Source: Sulfurimonas sp.
Lineage (GTDB): Bacteria; Campylobacterota; Campylobacteria; Campylobacterales; Sulfurimonadaceae
Reading direction: 5' to 3'
NCBI RefSeq assembly: GCF_029027585.1
Contig: NZ_CP093397.1
Location: 2,159,405 to 2,223,404 of the forward strand
Length of the DNA: 64,000 nt
Below are positions 46,289 through 55,590 of this stretch, piece after piece (the stretch's first letter is position 1; every line of letters starts with the position of its first letter). Position numbers and translations under genes: made by a program. Below the pieces are notes generated by a model, which was not told the DNA's origin, did no database searches, and saw only the letters and a list, made by a program, of their open reading frames with translations.

Positions 46289-46356
46289 GATAGAACTTGT
46301 ATCTATTAACTAATTTTCGCTAAACTTACGAAATATTATTAAATAGGATTACTAAA

Positions 46357-48249
46357 ATGGCAAAACATCAATTTCAAACAGAAGCAAATCAGATACTAAA
46401 CTTAATGATTCACTCACTATATTCAAATAAAGAAATTTTTCTTCGTGAGTTGGTTTCAAATGCTTCAGATGCACTAGATAAACTAAATTTGTTAGTTTTA
46501 ACAGATGATAAATACAAAGATGTGGTTTTCGCACCTCGCATAGACATAGTTGTAAACAAAGAAGCTAAAACTTTAACAATCAAAGATTCTGGTATTGGAA
46601 TGAATGAGCAAGATTTGATGGACAATCTTGGTACCATTGCAAAATCAGGTACAAAAGCATTTTTAGAAAACCTTACTGGTGATCAAAAAGAAGATTCAAA
46701 TCTTATTGGTCAGTTTGGTGTTGGTTTTTACGCTTGTTTTATGGTTGCTGATAAAGTAGAAGTGACAACTAAAAAAGCCGGTGAAGACCAAGCCTTTTTA
46801 TGGACAAGTACAGGGGATGGTTCTTTTGAGTTAGAAAATACAACTCAAGATGGGCATGGTACAACTATTGTAATGCATCTAAAAGATGATGAGAGTGAAT
46901 TTTTAGAAACTTATAGAGTTGAAAGTATTATTCAAAAATACTCAAATCATATTCCTTTTGCTATTTTTATGGATAAAGAAAATTTTGTTCCTGCTGTAAA
47001 AGATGATGATGACAAAGAACTTGAGCCAAGTAGAACAGATATAGTAAATGAGCAAATAAATAAAGCAAGTGCTCTTTGGACAATTCCTAAAAAAGATATT
47101 ACTAAAGATGAGTATAAAGATTTTTATAGTTCTATCGCACATTCATCTGAAGAGCCTTTGAGTTGGATACATAATAAAGCCGAGGGTGCAGTTGAATATA
47201 CTACACTATTTTATATCCCATCAAAAGCTCCTATGGACCTTTTTAGAGTTGATTATAAAACAGGGATTAAACTATATATTAACCGTGTATTTATTACTGA
47301 TGATGAAAAAGAATTGATGCCAACTTACTTAAGATTTTTAAGAGGTGTAATTGATTCTAAAGATTTACCACTTAATGTATCTCGTGAAATTTTACAGTCA
47401 AATCCAACAATGGACAAAATCAAAAAAACATCTGTTAAAAAAGTTCTTTCAGAATTAGCAAAAATGGCTAAAAAAGATAAAGAAAAATACAATACTTTTT
47501 ACGGAGAATTTGGTAATGTTTTAAAAGAGGGTCTTTATAATGATTATGACAATCGTGAAAAGATTTTAGAACTTATGCAGTTTAATACTATAAACTCTCA
47601 AGAAACTGTAATGATTGAAGATTTTGTAAAAAATATCGATGATGATAAAAAAGAAATTTACTATATTACTGGTAAAGCTTCTCTTTCAATGTTAAAATCT
47701 TCTCCAGCATTAGAGAGATTTAAAGCAAAAGGTCTTGATGTTTTAGTTTTAAATGAAGAAGTTGATACTATCATCTTTCCTATGGTTACTGAGTATAAAG
47801 ATTATAAATTAGTAGCAGTAGCAGATGCTAAGTTTGAAGAGAGTGAAGAAGAAAAAAAAGCTGAAGAAGAAGTAGCAAAAACTTATGAAGGTTTAGCAAA
47901 AGAGCTCAAAGATGCACTAGGTGATAGTGTTAAATCTGTTGAGACTACATCAGATTTAGTTGATTCTCCTGTAAAACTAAAAGAAGATAAAGAAGATCAA
48001 GCTTATATGATGGCTCAAATGATGAAGCAAATGGGACAAGATTCAGATATGCCAGAACCTGCTCCGATTTTACAAATAAATCCAAATCATGAGTTACTTA
48101 AAAAACTTAAAGATTCGGTTGACCAAAATTTAGTAAATGATGCTGCGCATGTACTTCTTGATCAAGCAAAACTGTTTGATGGAAAAGAACTTGATGATAC
48201 AGCAGATTTTATTTCAAGACTAAATAGAATTATTTCTAAAGCTTTATAA
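46357..48249 (+). CDS. htpG: Hsp90-type chaperone HtpG
   Basis: A 630-residue ATP-driven chaperone. The N-terminal ATPase has ELVSNASDALDKL, the nucleotide motif DSGIGMNEQDL, GTIAKSGTKAF and GQFGVGFYACFMVADKV. The middle domain has LPLNVSREILQSN. The C-terminal dimerisation domain ends with RLNRIISKAL. TAGGA precedes the ATG. Repeats in the upstream region suggest dedicated control. Confidence 0.97.
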   Translation: MAKHQFQTEANQILNLMIHSLYSNKEIFLRELVSNASDALDKLNLLVLTDDKYKDVVFAPRIDIVVNKEAKTLTIKDSGIGMNEQDLMDNLGTIAKSGTKAFLENLTGDQKEDSNLIGQFGVGFYACFMVADKVEVTTKKAGEDQAFLWTSTGDGSFELENTTQDGHGTTIVMHLKDDESEFLETYRVESIIQKYSNHIPFAIFMDKENFVPAVKDDDDKELEPSRTDIVNEQINKASALWTIPKKDITKDEYKDFYSSIAHSSEEPLSWIHNKAEGAVEYTTLFYIPSKAPMDLFRVDYKTGIKLYINRVFITDDEKELMPTYLRFLRGVIDSKDLPLNVSREILQSNPTMDKIKKTSVKKVLSELAKMAKKDKEKYNTFYGEFGNVLKEGLYNDYDNREKILELMQFNTINSQETVMIEDFVKNIDDDKKEIYYITGKASLSMLKSSPALERFKAKGLDVLVLNEEVDTIIFPMVTEYKDYKLVAVADAKFEESEEEKKAEEEVAKTYEGLAKELKDALGDSVKSVETTSDLVDSPVKLKEDKEDQAYMMAQMMKQMGQDSDMPEPAPILQINPNHELLKKLKDSVDQNLVNDAAHVLLDQAKLFDGKELDDTADFISRLNRIISKAL

Positions 48250-48255
48250 CTATTC

Positions 48256-48286
48256 TTTTATGAGTGCTTTTGTAGCACTTATAAAA
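48256..48286 (+). terminator. Hairpin terminator after htpG
   Basis: TTTTATGAGTGCT, TTTGT, AGCACTTATAAAA: a 13-bp stem with one G-T wobble, 6 nt after the htpG stop. Confidence 0.6.
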
Positions 48287-48347
48287 CTTATACACATTTG
48301 ATGGACACTTGTTGCATAAAACTTACTAAATATGATATCTTTAACAC

Positions 48348-48857
48348 ATGGATAAAACAACTACATTAGAAAGACGACAAGAACAAAATGCAAATGTTCG
48401 TATATTTATCGATAAATCGATAAAAAATACTACACTTTTTTTACAAAATCACTTTATAAATTTACAAATACAAAATTATAACTATAATCCCAATGAGGCT
48501 ATGCAAGAGTTAGGACTAGACTTTGATTTAGTAAATCAACTAGCCCAAGACTATGTTGCTCAAATAATTACATCAAAAATTATTTTTTTAAAATATTTAG
48601 AAAAATTAAAAGCCAATAGAGATATATCTAGAAAACTAGACTTTACACAATTTAGAGAATTGGCTCATAAAAATTTGGGTGTTGTTAAAAATTTGCGTAT
48701 TTTTGATGGACAAAAATTACTAGATGAAATGATGATAGAAACAGATTTGGATTATCTTACTTTATGTGTTGAAGCATTAGAGTTTTGTGCAATTAGGTTA
48801 AGACCAAAGTGTGCATACGAAACATTACGCTTGATTGAGATAAAAAGTTCTTTATAG
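48348..48857 (+). CDS. Conserved-looking protein of unknown function
   Basis: A 169-residue soluble, helix-rich protein with no signal peptide, membrane segment or motif I can name. The composition is ordinary for the genome, with blocks such as DFDLVNQLAQDYVAQIITSKIIFLKYLEKL and ETDLDYLTLCVEALEFCAIRLRPKCAYETLRLIEI. It is probably restricted to Campylobacterota. It follows the htpG terminator with its own likely promoter. Confidence 0.6.
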   Translation: MDKTTTLERRQEQNANVRIFIDKSIKNTTLFLQNHFINLQIQNYNYNPNEAMQELGLDFDLVNQLAQDYVAQIITSKIIFLKYLEKLKANRDISRKLDFTQFRELAHKNLGVVKNLRIFDGQKLLDEMMIETDLDYLTLCVEALEFCAIRLRPKCAYETLRLIEIKSSL

Positions 48858-48865
48858 TGTTTAAC

Positions 48866-49030
48866 TTACTTTCTTATAGAATAAGATACTTTTTCTAAAA
48901 CACTTTTTGGAGCTCTTTTAAATACTTTATGATTCTCTAAAGGTAGAGCAAATGCGAGGACTATAAATACAAATGAAAATACAACTCCACCTAGAAGGCT
49001 AAGAATCAATTTTAGTTTAAAATCATTCAA
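48866..49030 (-). CDS. Small single-pass membrane protein (54 aa)
   Basis: An open frame from a TTG start at 49030, with AAAAGGA about 9 nt upstream, to a stop at 48866. It has one membrane helix (about residues 8-29, LILSLLGGVVFSFVFIVLAF) followed by a basic tail (NHKVFKRAPKSVLEKVSYSIRK). The codon pattern and helix-plus-basic-tail design resemble a real small membrane protein. It fills a spacer between two plus-strand genes. No family is recognised; coding is inferred. Confidence 0.5.
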   Translation of the reverse strand: MNDFKLKLILSLLGGVVFSFVFIVLAFALPLENHKVFKRAPKSVLEKVSYSIRK

Positions 49031-49078
49031 AAATCTATATTCCTTTTATATTTGTTTGTAGCTTGGTATAATTATATC

Positions 49079-49579
49079 ATGTTAAAATTATTTCTTTGCT
49101 TTTTTATTGTTCTTAGTCTAGATGCTGATATTATATTGGCTAGGCTTGAAAATATCATCTCAAATGAAAAACAAAAATTTGGCTTGGATAACTATACTTT
49201 TAAGTGCAATCTGTATGGTGTTTTAGCTTTAGAAACTTTATATAATAAATCAAAAACCAACTCATTGTGTCAAAAAAGTATAGATGCTTTTTACAAAAAA
49301 TATCCAAAGAAAAAATATTTTACATATAATATTTTAAAATATAAGCAACTTTATCATATAGAAAATAAAAAGACAGGCTGTGTAATCTATGCAAAAGGAC
49401 AGGTTACTTTAGCTGAACTGCTTCTAAATGAAGGCTTGGCAATTAAAAAACCAATTTTTAAAGATGAAGAGTTTGAGTATTATTATACGGCAGCTCAAAA
49501 AAAAGCTAAGATGCAAAAAAAAGGTTTATGGAATGAAGATATATTTACAAGTTGTGTAGCAGAGTTATATGAAAAATAA
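49079..49579 (+). CDS. Exported protein with a degenerate SNase-like domain
   Basis: The ATG at 49079 gives a signal peptide (MLKLFLCFFIVLSLDA), so it is preferred over the upstream in-frame start at 49052. The C-terminal half (YAKGQVTLAELLLNEGLAIKKP...AQKKAKMQKKGLWNE) matches the end of staphylococcal-nuclease-like domains. The catalytic region is weak: NLYGVLALE stands where active enzymes have R-x-x-G-I-D-x-P-E, and the later Arg is not obvious. It is likely periplasmic and non-catalytic. It has two Cys pairs that may be disulfides. Confidence 0.65.
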   Translation: MLKLFLCFFIVLSLDADIILARLENIISNEKQKFGLDNYTFKCNLYGVLALETLYNKSKTNSLCQKSIDAFYKKYPKKKYFTYNILKYKQLYHIENKKTGCVIYAKGQVTLAELLLNEGLAIKKPIFKDEEFEYYYTAAQKKAKMQKKGLWNEDIFTSCVAELYEK

Positions 49580-49603
49580 TGAAAGCTTTTTAATTTTCAT
49601 TAT
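49576..49603. terminator. Hairpin at the convergence of the SNase-like and membrane protein genes
   Basis: ATAATGAAA, a 10-nt loop and TTTCATTAT form a perfect 9-bp stem, flanked by A and T tracts. It includes the SNase-like stop codon. Confidence 0.55.
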
Positions 49604-49886
49604 GAGTCATATAAACCCAAAATTCTTTATGAGAGAAGCCTTTATTTAAAAAATAAAGTTGAAGTATCGTTACTCTATATAGTGTTATTAACATTTTTGC
49701 AAAAGGAACAAAAAGGCTTAGACTAACTAAAAGTGATTGTTCTTTATCGCCTTTTGATTCTATCATCTCTTGCATACCTATGTTTTGACTAAGGTAAATT
49801 CCAAAAAGTATAGAAAAAAGAAAATTAAGGCTTATCCCAAAGATTATATATGCAACAAAGTCTTGTTCATTCATTCCAGCTATCAT
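49590..49886 (-). CDS. Small membrane protein of unknown function
   Basis: A 98-residue protein with two hydrophobic segments (about 12-30 and 50-75), separated by a short charged loop (SKGDKEQ). It ends YMTHNEN. No family is recognised. ATG codons at residues 1 and 5 are both possible. It precedes the DUF3817 gene in the transcript direction by 48 nt and may form an operon with it. Confidence 0.6.
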   Translation of the reverse strand: MIAGMNEQDFVAYIIFGISLNFLFSILFGIYLSQNIGMQEMIESKGDKEQSLLVSLSLFVPFAKMLITLYRVTILQLYFLNKGFSHKEFWVYMTHNEN

Positions 49887-49934
49887 AATTTCTCCGTTTA
49901 TATTATCTTGTATTCTATCGAAATAATTCTTTAT

Positions 49935-50240
49935 TTATGCTCTGTAACTTATTCGTAAGATTTTATTCTTTTTTTTGTAAAAAAATGTTCCAAAAGGGAT
50001 AAGTGAAGCTATAAAGAAAATAATATTTTCACTAAAAGACCATTTTGCATCTTTATATGCTTGTAATAGTAAAAGACAAAATAGTATAAATAAAATACCA
50101 TGAACCATGCCAGCTATTTTTACTGCTAAAGGGAAGCCTAGAAGGTACTTCATAGGCATTGCTATAAATAATAGAAATAGGTATGAATAGCCTTCTATGG
50201 AGTTGATTTGACCAAATTTTTTAACGCTGTTTTTTATCAT
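49935..50240 (-). CDS. DUF3817-family membrane protein
   Basis: A 101-residue protein with three hydrophobic segments. It carries the family pattern: the EGYSYLFLLFIAMPMKYLLGFP start, then AVKIAGMVHGILFILFCLLLLQA with its conserved His-Gly, and SLIPFGTFFY near the end. Function is unknown; the domain is also found in YdzA-type proteins. It ends in a basic tail (KKKNKILRISYRA). Confidence 0.8.
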   Translation of the reverse strand: MIKNSVKKFGQINSIEGYSYLFLLFIAMPMKYLLGFPLAVKIAGMVHGILFILFCLLLLQAYKDAKWSFSENIIFFIASLIPFGTFFYKKKNKILRISYRA

Positions 50241-50376
50241 TTTATTCTTTCTTTATTTTAGGATTTGTAACTTAAGTGAAAGTATATACTCAAAAGGTAA
50301 CAATTTTTAAACAAGACTAGAAAACTTTAAACATCTTTATACTATACTTTTGGCAAAATTTATAAAAGGTAATTTT

Positions 50377-50607
50377 ATGGAAACTAACCTCATACTAGAG
50401 GGCTTCAAGTTTATGGGTTTGGGAATGGGAACGGTATTACTTTTCCTTGTTGTTTTAATATTTTTGATGAATGCAATGTCAAAAATAGTAAACAAGTATT
50501 TTCCAGAGCCACAGGCAAGTTTGGATCCAGTAGTGGAGTCAAAATCAGATAATAAAAAGATAATTGCAGCTATAACAGCTGCAATTTCTCATCATAGACA
50601 AGGTTAA
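50377..50607 (+). CDS. oadG: Oxaloacetate decarboxylase gamma subunit
   Basis: A 76-residue subunit from the ATG at 50377 (AAAGGT upstream); an in-frame start at 50350 is less likely. One membrane helix (about 8-30) and a short tail ending in HHRQG. OadG binds zinc through such terminal histidines and stabilises the complex. It is followed by oadA and oadB, so the full Na+-pumping decarboxylase is present. Confidence 0.88.
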   Translation: METNLILEGFKFMGLGMGTVLLFLVVLIFLMNAMSKIVNKYFPEPQASLDPVVESKSDNKKIIAAITAAISHHRQG

Positions 50608-50615
50608 GGATTATA

Positions 50616-52412
50616 ATGGCTAAAAAGTTTATAGATATAATGGATACCACTTTTAGAGATGGTTTCCAGTCGGTTTTTGGTGGTCGTGTTTTAATGAACG
50701 ACTTCTTTCCAGCTGTTGAAGCTGCAAAGACAGCAGGAATAACTCACTATGAATTTGGTGGTGGTGCAAGATTTCAATCACTCTACTTTTATCTAAGAGA
50801 AGATGCGTTTGAAATGATGGATAAATTCCGTAAAATTGTTGGTCCAGAAGCAAACCTTCAAACACTTTCTCGTGGTGTAAATACAGTAATGCTTGAAACT
50901 GGTTCTAAAGAACTAATTGATTTGCATGCAAAACTATTTAAAAAACATGGTACTACAACGATTAGAAACTTCGATGCTTTAAATGATGTTGAAAACTTAA
51001 AGTATTCAGGTGAGAGAATCGCCCATCATGGTCTTAAACATGAAGTTGTTGTAACTATGATGGATTTACCTCCAGGATGTCATGGCGCTCATACTGTTGA
51101 TTTTTATGAAAAAACTCTTCGTGAGATTTTAGATAGTGGAGTTCCTTATAGTAGTATCTGTTTTAAAGATGCTTCTGGAACCTCAAATCCTCAAAAAGTT
51201 TTTGATACTATTAAAATGGCAAGAGCTTTAGTTCCCGAAGGAACACATCTTCGTCTTCATACTCATGAAACTGCTGGTGTAAGTGTTTCTGCTTATATGG
51301 CTGCTCTTGAAGCTGGTATAGATGGTATAGATATGGCTGCTGCTCCTGTGAGTGGTGGAACAAGTCAACCAGATATCTTAACGATGCTTCATGCAACTAA
51401 GGGAATGAACTATGACCTTGGTGGTTTAGAGATTGATAAAATTTTAACTTATGAAAAAGAGTTACAGCATTGTCTTTCCGATTATTTTATGCCTCCTGAA
51501 GCGACTATGGTTTCTCCAATAATTCCATTTTCTCCAATGCCAGGTGGTGCATTAACTGCAAATACTCAAATGATGCGTGATAACAACATTTTGGATAAGT
51601 TTCCAGAAGTTATAGCAGCGATGCAAGAAGTTGTTAAAAAAGGTGGTTACGGTACAAGCGTAACTCCAGTTTCTCAATTTTACTTCCAACAAGCACTTAA
51701 CAATGTAATGCAAGGTCCATGGAAAGCAATAGCTCCAGGATATGGAAGAATGGTTCTTGGTTATTTTGGAAAAACTCCAGTTGCTCCAGATCCAGAAATT
51801 GTAAAAATTGCTTCTGAGAAGTTGAATTTAGTTCCAACAACTGATAATGCTCTTGATTTAGCAAATGCTGATTATTCAAAATCATTAGAAAATTGGATAA
51901 ATAAACTTAAAGAAGAAGAGTTGGAAATTACAGAAGAGAATATATTTATCGCAGCTGCATGCCAAGAGAAGGGAATAGCTTTCTTAAAAGGCAAGGGTGA
52001 GTTAAATGTTCGTAAAATATCAGAAATGAAAAAAGATTGTGAAGGAAATTCAAATATGGGTAGTGGAAATTATACAGTAGTAGTAGATGGTCAAAAGTTT
52101 AGTGTTCAAGTTGCAGAAGGTGACGCAGATATTCAAGTTACAGCAGTAAATGGTGAAAGTACATCTGTACCAGCAGCTCCTGCAGCAACATCTGGAGATG
52201 AAGTTTCTATAAAAGCACTTCTTCCAGGTAGCGTTTGGAAACTTGTAGCAAATCCAGGTCAAAGTGTTCAAGAAGGTGATGTACTTCTAATCTTAGAATC
52301 TATGAAAATGGAAATTGATGTAGTTGCAACTCGTAGCGGTGTGGTTAAATCTATCAATGTTGCGACAAACGACAAGGTAGTGGAAGGTCAAGTCGTAGCA
52401 GTAATAGGATAG
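50616..52412 (+). CDS. oadA: Oxaloacetate decarboxylase alpha subunit (biotin)
   Basis: It transfers CO2 from oxaloacetate to biotin. The 598-residue protein has a carboxyltransferase TIM barrel: [15 protein letters not shown] start, [30 protein letters not shown] linker and C-terminal biotinyl domain follow, with the biotin lysine at 565 in ESMKMEID. Variants with this architecture also act as pyruvate carboxylase subunit B; the adjacent oadG and oadB decide for the decarboxylase. bioA elsewhere in the window supplies the cofactor pathway. Confidence 0.93.
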   Translation: MAKKFIDIMDTTFRDGFQSVFGGRVLMNDFFPAVEAAKTAGITHYEFGGGARFQSLYFYLREDAFEMMDKFRKIVGPEANLQTLSRGVNTVMLETGSKELIDLHAKLFKKHGTTTIRNFDALNDVENLKYSGERIAHHGLKHEVVVTMMDLPPGCHGAHTVDFYEKTLREILDSGVPYSSICFKDASGTSNPQKVFDTIKMARALVPEGTHLRLHTHETAGVSVSAYMAALEAGIDGIDMAAAPVSGGTSQPDILTMLHATKGMNYDLGGLEIDKILTYEKELQHCLSDYFMPPEATMVSPIIPFSPMPGGALTANTQMMRDNNILDKFPEVIAAMQEVVKKGGYGTSVTPVSQFYFQQALNNVMQGPWKAIAPGYGRMVLGYFGKTPVAPDPEIVKIASEKLNLVPTTDNALDLANADYSKSLENWINKLKEEELEITEENIFIAAACQEKGIAFLKGKGELNVRKISEMKKDCEGNSNMGSGNYTVVVDGQKFSVQVAEGDADIQVTAVNGESTSVPAAPAATSGDEVSIKALLPGSVWKLVANPGQSVQEGDVLLILESMKMEIDVVATRSGVVKSINVATNDKVVEGQVVAVIG

Positions 52413-52416
52413 GCAT

Positions 52417-53742
52417 ATGAAATCTTTTGTTATAAAACTATTAACGCTACTAATGCTTTTTAGCTTTAGTAGTGTTTTTGCTAGTACTCAGGGTGCTTCT
52501 AGTGCTGAGAATTCAATGCATAAAGAAGAGACTTATAAATCACAATCGTTTACTGAAATGGTAGGCGGATTTTTAGAGTCAACAGGTATAAATGCATTAA
52601 TTAACCCAGATCCAAATGAGTTAAACTCTCATGGTGATAATATGAGTGATTTTCATAAGTCTTGGGGTAGAGTTATGATGATTCTTATTACTTTTGGTCT
52701 TTTTTATCTAGCGATTAAAAAAGGTTTTGAGCCTCTTTTACTATTGCCTATTGCATTTGGTGGTTTATTAGCCAATATCCCAGTTGCAAATATAGCAGGT
52801 GCTCATGGATTCTTAGGTGTAATATATGAGATGGGTCTAGCAAATGAGATGTTCCCCATAATTATATTTATGGGTGTTGGAGCGATGACAGATTTTGGTC
52901 CACTTCTATCAAACCCTAAAACTGCACTTCTTGGTGGAGCTGCACAGTTTGGTATATTTGGAACACTTGTCGGAGCAGTTGCTTTAACTCAGTATGGTAT
53001 AGTTGATTTTACTCTTCAACAAGCTTCGGCTATTTCAATTATTGGTGGGGCAGATGGTCCGACATCTATCTTTATAGCGTCTAAACTTGCACCTGAACTT
53101 CTTGGAGCTATAGCAGTTGCATCTTACTCCTACATGGCGATGGTTCCGATTATTCAACCTCCAATTATGAGAGCATTAACAACCGATGCAGAGAGAAAGA
53201 TAAAAATGACTACACTTCGTCATGTTTCTCGTTTAGAAAAGTTAGTATTCCCTATTATGGTTCTTGTTTTAGCTATTTTAGTTTTACCAGCTTCTACTCC
53301 TCTAATCGGTGCGTTTATGTTTGGTAACTTCTTAAAAGAATCAGGTGTTGTTGAGCGTCTTAGTGATACTCTTCAAAATTCACTTATAAATATTGTAACC
53401 ATTTTCTTAGGTCTTGGTGTTGGTTCAAAACTAGCAGCTGACCAGTTTTTAGTTCCAGATACTTTAGCTATTTTAGCTCTTGGTATTGTAGCGTTTTCTG
53501 TTGGTACAGCAGCGGGTGTTATTATGGCTAAAATTATGAATAAATTTCCAGGAAATAAGATTAATCCTCTTATTGGTTCAGCTGGTGTTTCAGCAGTTCC
53601 AATGGCAGCTCGTGTATCAAATAAAGTTGGTATGGAGTATGACCGGACTAACATGCTACTTATGCATGCTATGGGTCCAAATGTTGCAGGTGTAATCGGT
53701 TCAGCAGTTGCGGCTGGTGTTCTTATCTCACTATTTCAATAA
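52417..53742 (+). CDS. oadB: Oxaloacetate decarboxylase beta subunit (Na+ pump)
   Basis: A 441-residue membrane protein that decarboxylates carboxybiotin and exports Na+. Core motifs: [29 protein letters not shown], and [22 protein letters not shown] with about nine helices. It has a leader-like N-terminus ([23 protein letters not shown]) and then about 60 soluble, acidic residues before the first core helix at about 85, an extension absent in the Klebsiella protein. It lies 4 nt after oadA and ends at a strong terminator. Confidence 0.93.
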   Translation: MKSFVIKLLTLLMLFSFSSVFASTQGASSAENSMHKEETYKSQSFTEMVGGFLESTGINALINPDPNELNSHGDNMSDFHKSWGRVMMILITFGLFYLAIKKGFEPLLLLPIAFGGLLANIPVANIAGAHGFLGVIYEMGLANEMFPIIIFMGVGAMTDFGPLLSNPKTALLGGAAQFGIFGTLVGAVALTQYGIVDFTLQQASAISIIGGADGPTSIFIASKLAPELLGAIAVASYSYMAMVPIIQPPIMRALTTDAERKIKMTTLRHVSRLEKLVFPIMVLVLAILVLPASTPLIGAFMFGNFLKESGVVERLSDTLQNSLINIVTIFLGLGVGSKLAADQFLVPDTLAILALGIVAFSVGTAAGVIMAKIMNKFPGNKINPLIGSAGVSAVPMAARVSNKVGMEYDRTNMLLMHAMGPNVAGVIGSAVAAGVLISLFQ

Positions 53743-53747
53743 TATCC

Positions 53748-53777
53748 AATCAATAGGCTTCTTTAAGCCTATTGATT
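53748..53777. terminator. Bidirectional terminator between oadB and cheV
   Basis: AATCAATAGGCTT, CTTT, AAGCCTATTGATT: a perfect 13-bp stem. It lies 5 nt after the oadB stop and covers the cheV stop codon on the other strand. Confidence 0.8.
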
Positions 53778-54716
53778 AACTGCATTCATAGTTTCTACAA
53801 TAAGTGGAATTACATTATGACTTTTTGTTTTATCTATAAAGCCACTAGCACCTAAAACTTCAGCTTCTCTTTTATTGTTATGACCTGTCATTGAACTGTT
53901 CACTATTATTGGTGTAAGTTTAGTCCCTGCAAATTCTCTTAATATTTTTAATACCGTAAATCCAGACATCTCTGGCATCTCTATATCAGTTATGATTGCT
54001 GGAATGATAGAAGTGTCAGGCATTTCATGAATATAATCAACAAGTAACTTTCCATTATCAAAAATTTTAATATTTATATTTGCATGTTTGAAAATTTGTC
54101 GTAAGTGTCTTTGTGCAGTTTTTGAATCTTCTGCAATAAGAACTTCACCATTTTTTAACTTCAATGGTATATCAAGCTCATTTAAATTTGCAGGAGATTC
54201 AAGAACATTAACCATTGCTTGAGGTATTACATCTGAAAGTAATTTTTCATAATCGAGAATAAGACAAAGTGAACCATCATCAAGTCTTGTATCATTCATA
54301 ACTAAACCGTCATCTTTGAGTCTATAAGCATCTGGAGCATGCATTTCATTCCAGTTTTTCTTTATAACTCTAAAAGCTGACATAATTCTAAGTCCAATAA
54401 CTATACCATTAAAATCACAGATTAAGATATTGGATATTGCCAATTCTTTTTTATTAAGATCATTTCCTAGCCATGAAGGAAGATTTAATACAGGTATTTG
54501 TAATCCACGAAGGGTTATTGTACCTTCAAGAAGAGGATGTGCAGAGGGAATTTGTGTTAAAAAATGATTTCTTGATTCAACTACTTCTCTTGTTTTAAAA
54601 ACATTTATAGCATAATAAGCAGATTCTTCACTGTTACTAACTCTAAAAACTAAAAGTTGAAGCTCATTATTTTTTGCTAGGTTTGTGGCTGCGTCTACAT
54701 TATCTAAAATTGACAT
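53769..54716 (-). CDS. cheV: Chemotaxis coupling protein CheV
   Basis: A 315-residue protein joining a CheW-like domain (about 15-165) to a receiver domain (about 190-315). The receiver has the acidic pair Glu206-Asp207 and phosphoacceptor Asp244 in IITDIEMPEMSG. It couples chemoreceptors to CheA and can be tuned by phosphorylation. Several CheV copies are usual in Campylobacterota. It stands alone in its transcript here. Confidence 0.93.
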   Translation of the reverse strand: MSILDNVDAATNLAKNNELQLLVFRVSNSEESAYYAINVFKTREVVESRNHFLTQIPSAHPLLEGTITLRGLQIPVLNLPSWLGNDLNKKELAISNILICDFNGIVIGLRIMSAFRVIKKNWNEMHAPDAYRLKDDGLVMNDTRLDDGSLCLILDYEKLLSDVIPQAMVNVLESPANLNELDIPLKLKNGEVLIAEDSKTAQRHLRQIFKHANINIKIFDNGKLLVDYIHEMPDTSIIPAIITDIEMPEMSGFTVLKILREFAGTKLTPIIVNSSMTGHNNKREAEVLGASGFIDKTKSHNVIPLIVETMNAVNQ

Positions 54717-54792
54717 AAGTACCCTTTTATTAAATCTACTTTAATAGTACCAAAAATAAGTAGTATTAACAATTAAATGGTAAAATATTAAT

Positions 54793-55590
54793 ATGAAAAT
54801 ATTAATAACCCTTTTTTTTATGTTTACCCTATCTTTTGCTAAAGTTTATTACTCAAAAGTTGAGCCTTATGAACTTAGGGATATCTCTTCAAATGTTTCT
54901 GGTTTAGTTCTTTTTATCGATGAAGATAAAATAGGTAGAGAATTAACTTCAAAGTCATATATACGCATAGATGCTGAGCTTGATTCAAAAGAATTGAAAT
55001 TTATTGATGAAAAATTACAATATTTGGATGAAATTCTTAGAGTTAATCAAGATGTTTTACAAAATTTAGATAAATCTTTAAATAGAAAAAGAGAAAACTA
55101 TAAACGCATTGCAGAATTGAAGTTTAAATCAGTTGTTGAAAAAGATAGAGAGTACCATGAACTTGTTTCTAGCGAAAACGCATACTTAAATACACAAAAA
55201 GAGATACAAAATTTAAATGTACAAGTTGCAGACTTAAAACTTAGAAAAGCGCATTTAAAAAGAAGTGTAAAAGATAAGAATATTAGAAATAAAGGTTTTG
55301 TTTTGTATGAAATCTCAGTAAAAGTAGGACAGGTTGTTGGCATCTCTACTCCATTAGCAAAAGTTGCAGATACTTCAAAGGCAAAGTTGACTATATATTT
55401 AGATGAAGTAGATGTCGCAAGTGTAAAAAGTAAAGTAGTTTACATAAATGGCGAAAAAACTTCATATAAAGTATCAAGAACACTAAATATTGCAGATACA
55501 AAGAATATATCAAAATATATGGCGCAGATAATTATAAAAGCTCCTAAACTTTTTTCAAAACTTGCTACTGTTGAATTAAAAGATAAGTAG
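54793..55590 (+). CDS. Periplasmic adaptor (HlyD/membrane-fusion) protein
   Basis: A 265-residue exported protein with a cleavable signal (about residues 1-16). A barrel-type start (YYSKVEPYELRDISSNVSGLVLFI) precedes a long coiled-coil hairpin (about 65-160, ELKFIDEKLQYLDEILRVN and onward). A second lipoyl half follows (KVGQVVGISTPLAKVADT). This is the layout of adaptors that bridge inner-membrane pumps to TolC. No pump is in the same run; a TolC lies three genes downstream, and an RND permease lies convergent at 61375-64000. Partnership is inferred. Confidence 0.8.
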   Translation: MKILITLFFMFTLSFAKVYYSKVEPYELRDISSNVSGLVLFIDEDKIGRELTSKSYIRIDAELDSKELKFIDEKLQYLDEILRVNQDVLQNLDKSLNRKRENYKRIAELKFKSVVEKDREYHELVSSENAYLNTQKEIQNLNVQVADLKLRKAHLKRSVKDKNIRNKGFVLYEISVKVGQVVGISTPLAKVADTSKAKLTIYLDEVDVASVKSKVVYINGEKTSYKVSRTLNIADTKNISKYMAQIIIKAPKLFSKLATVELKDK

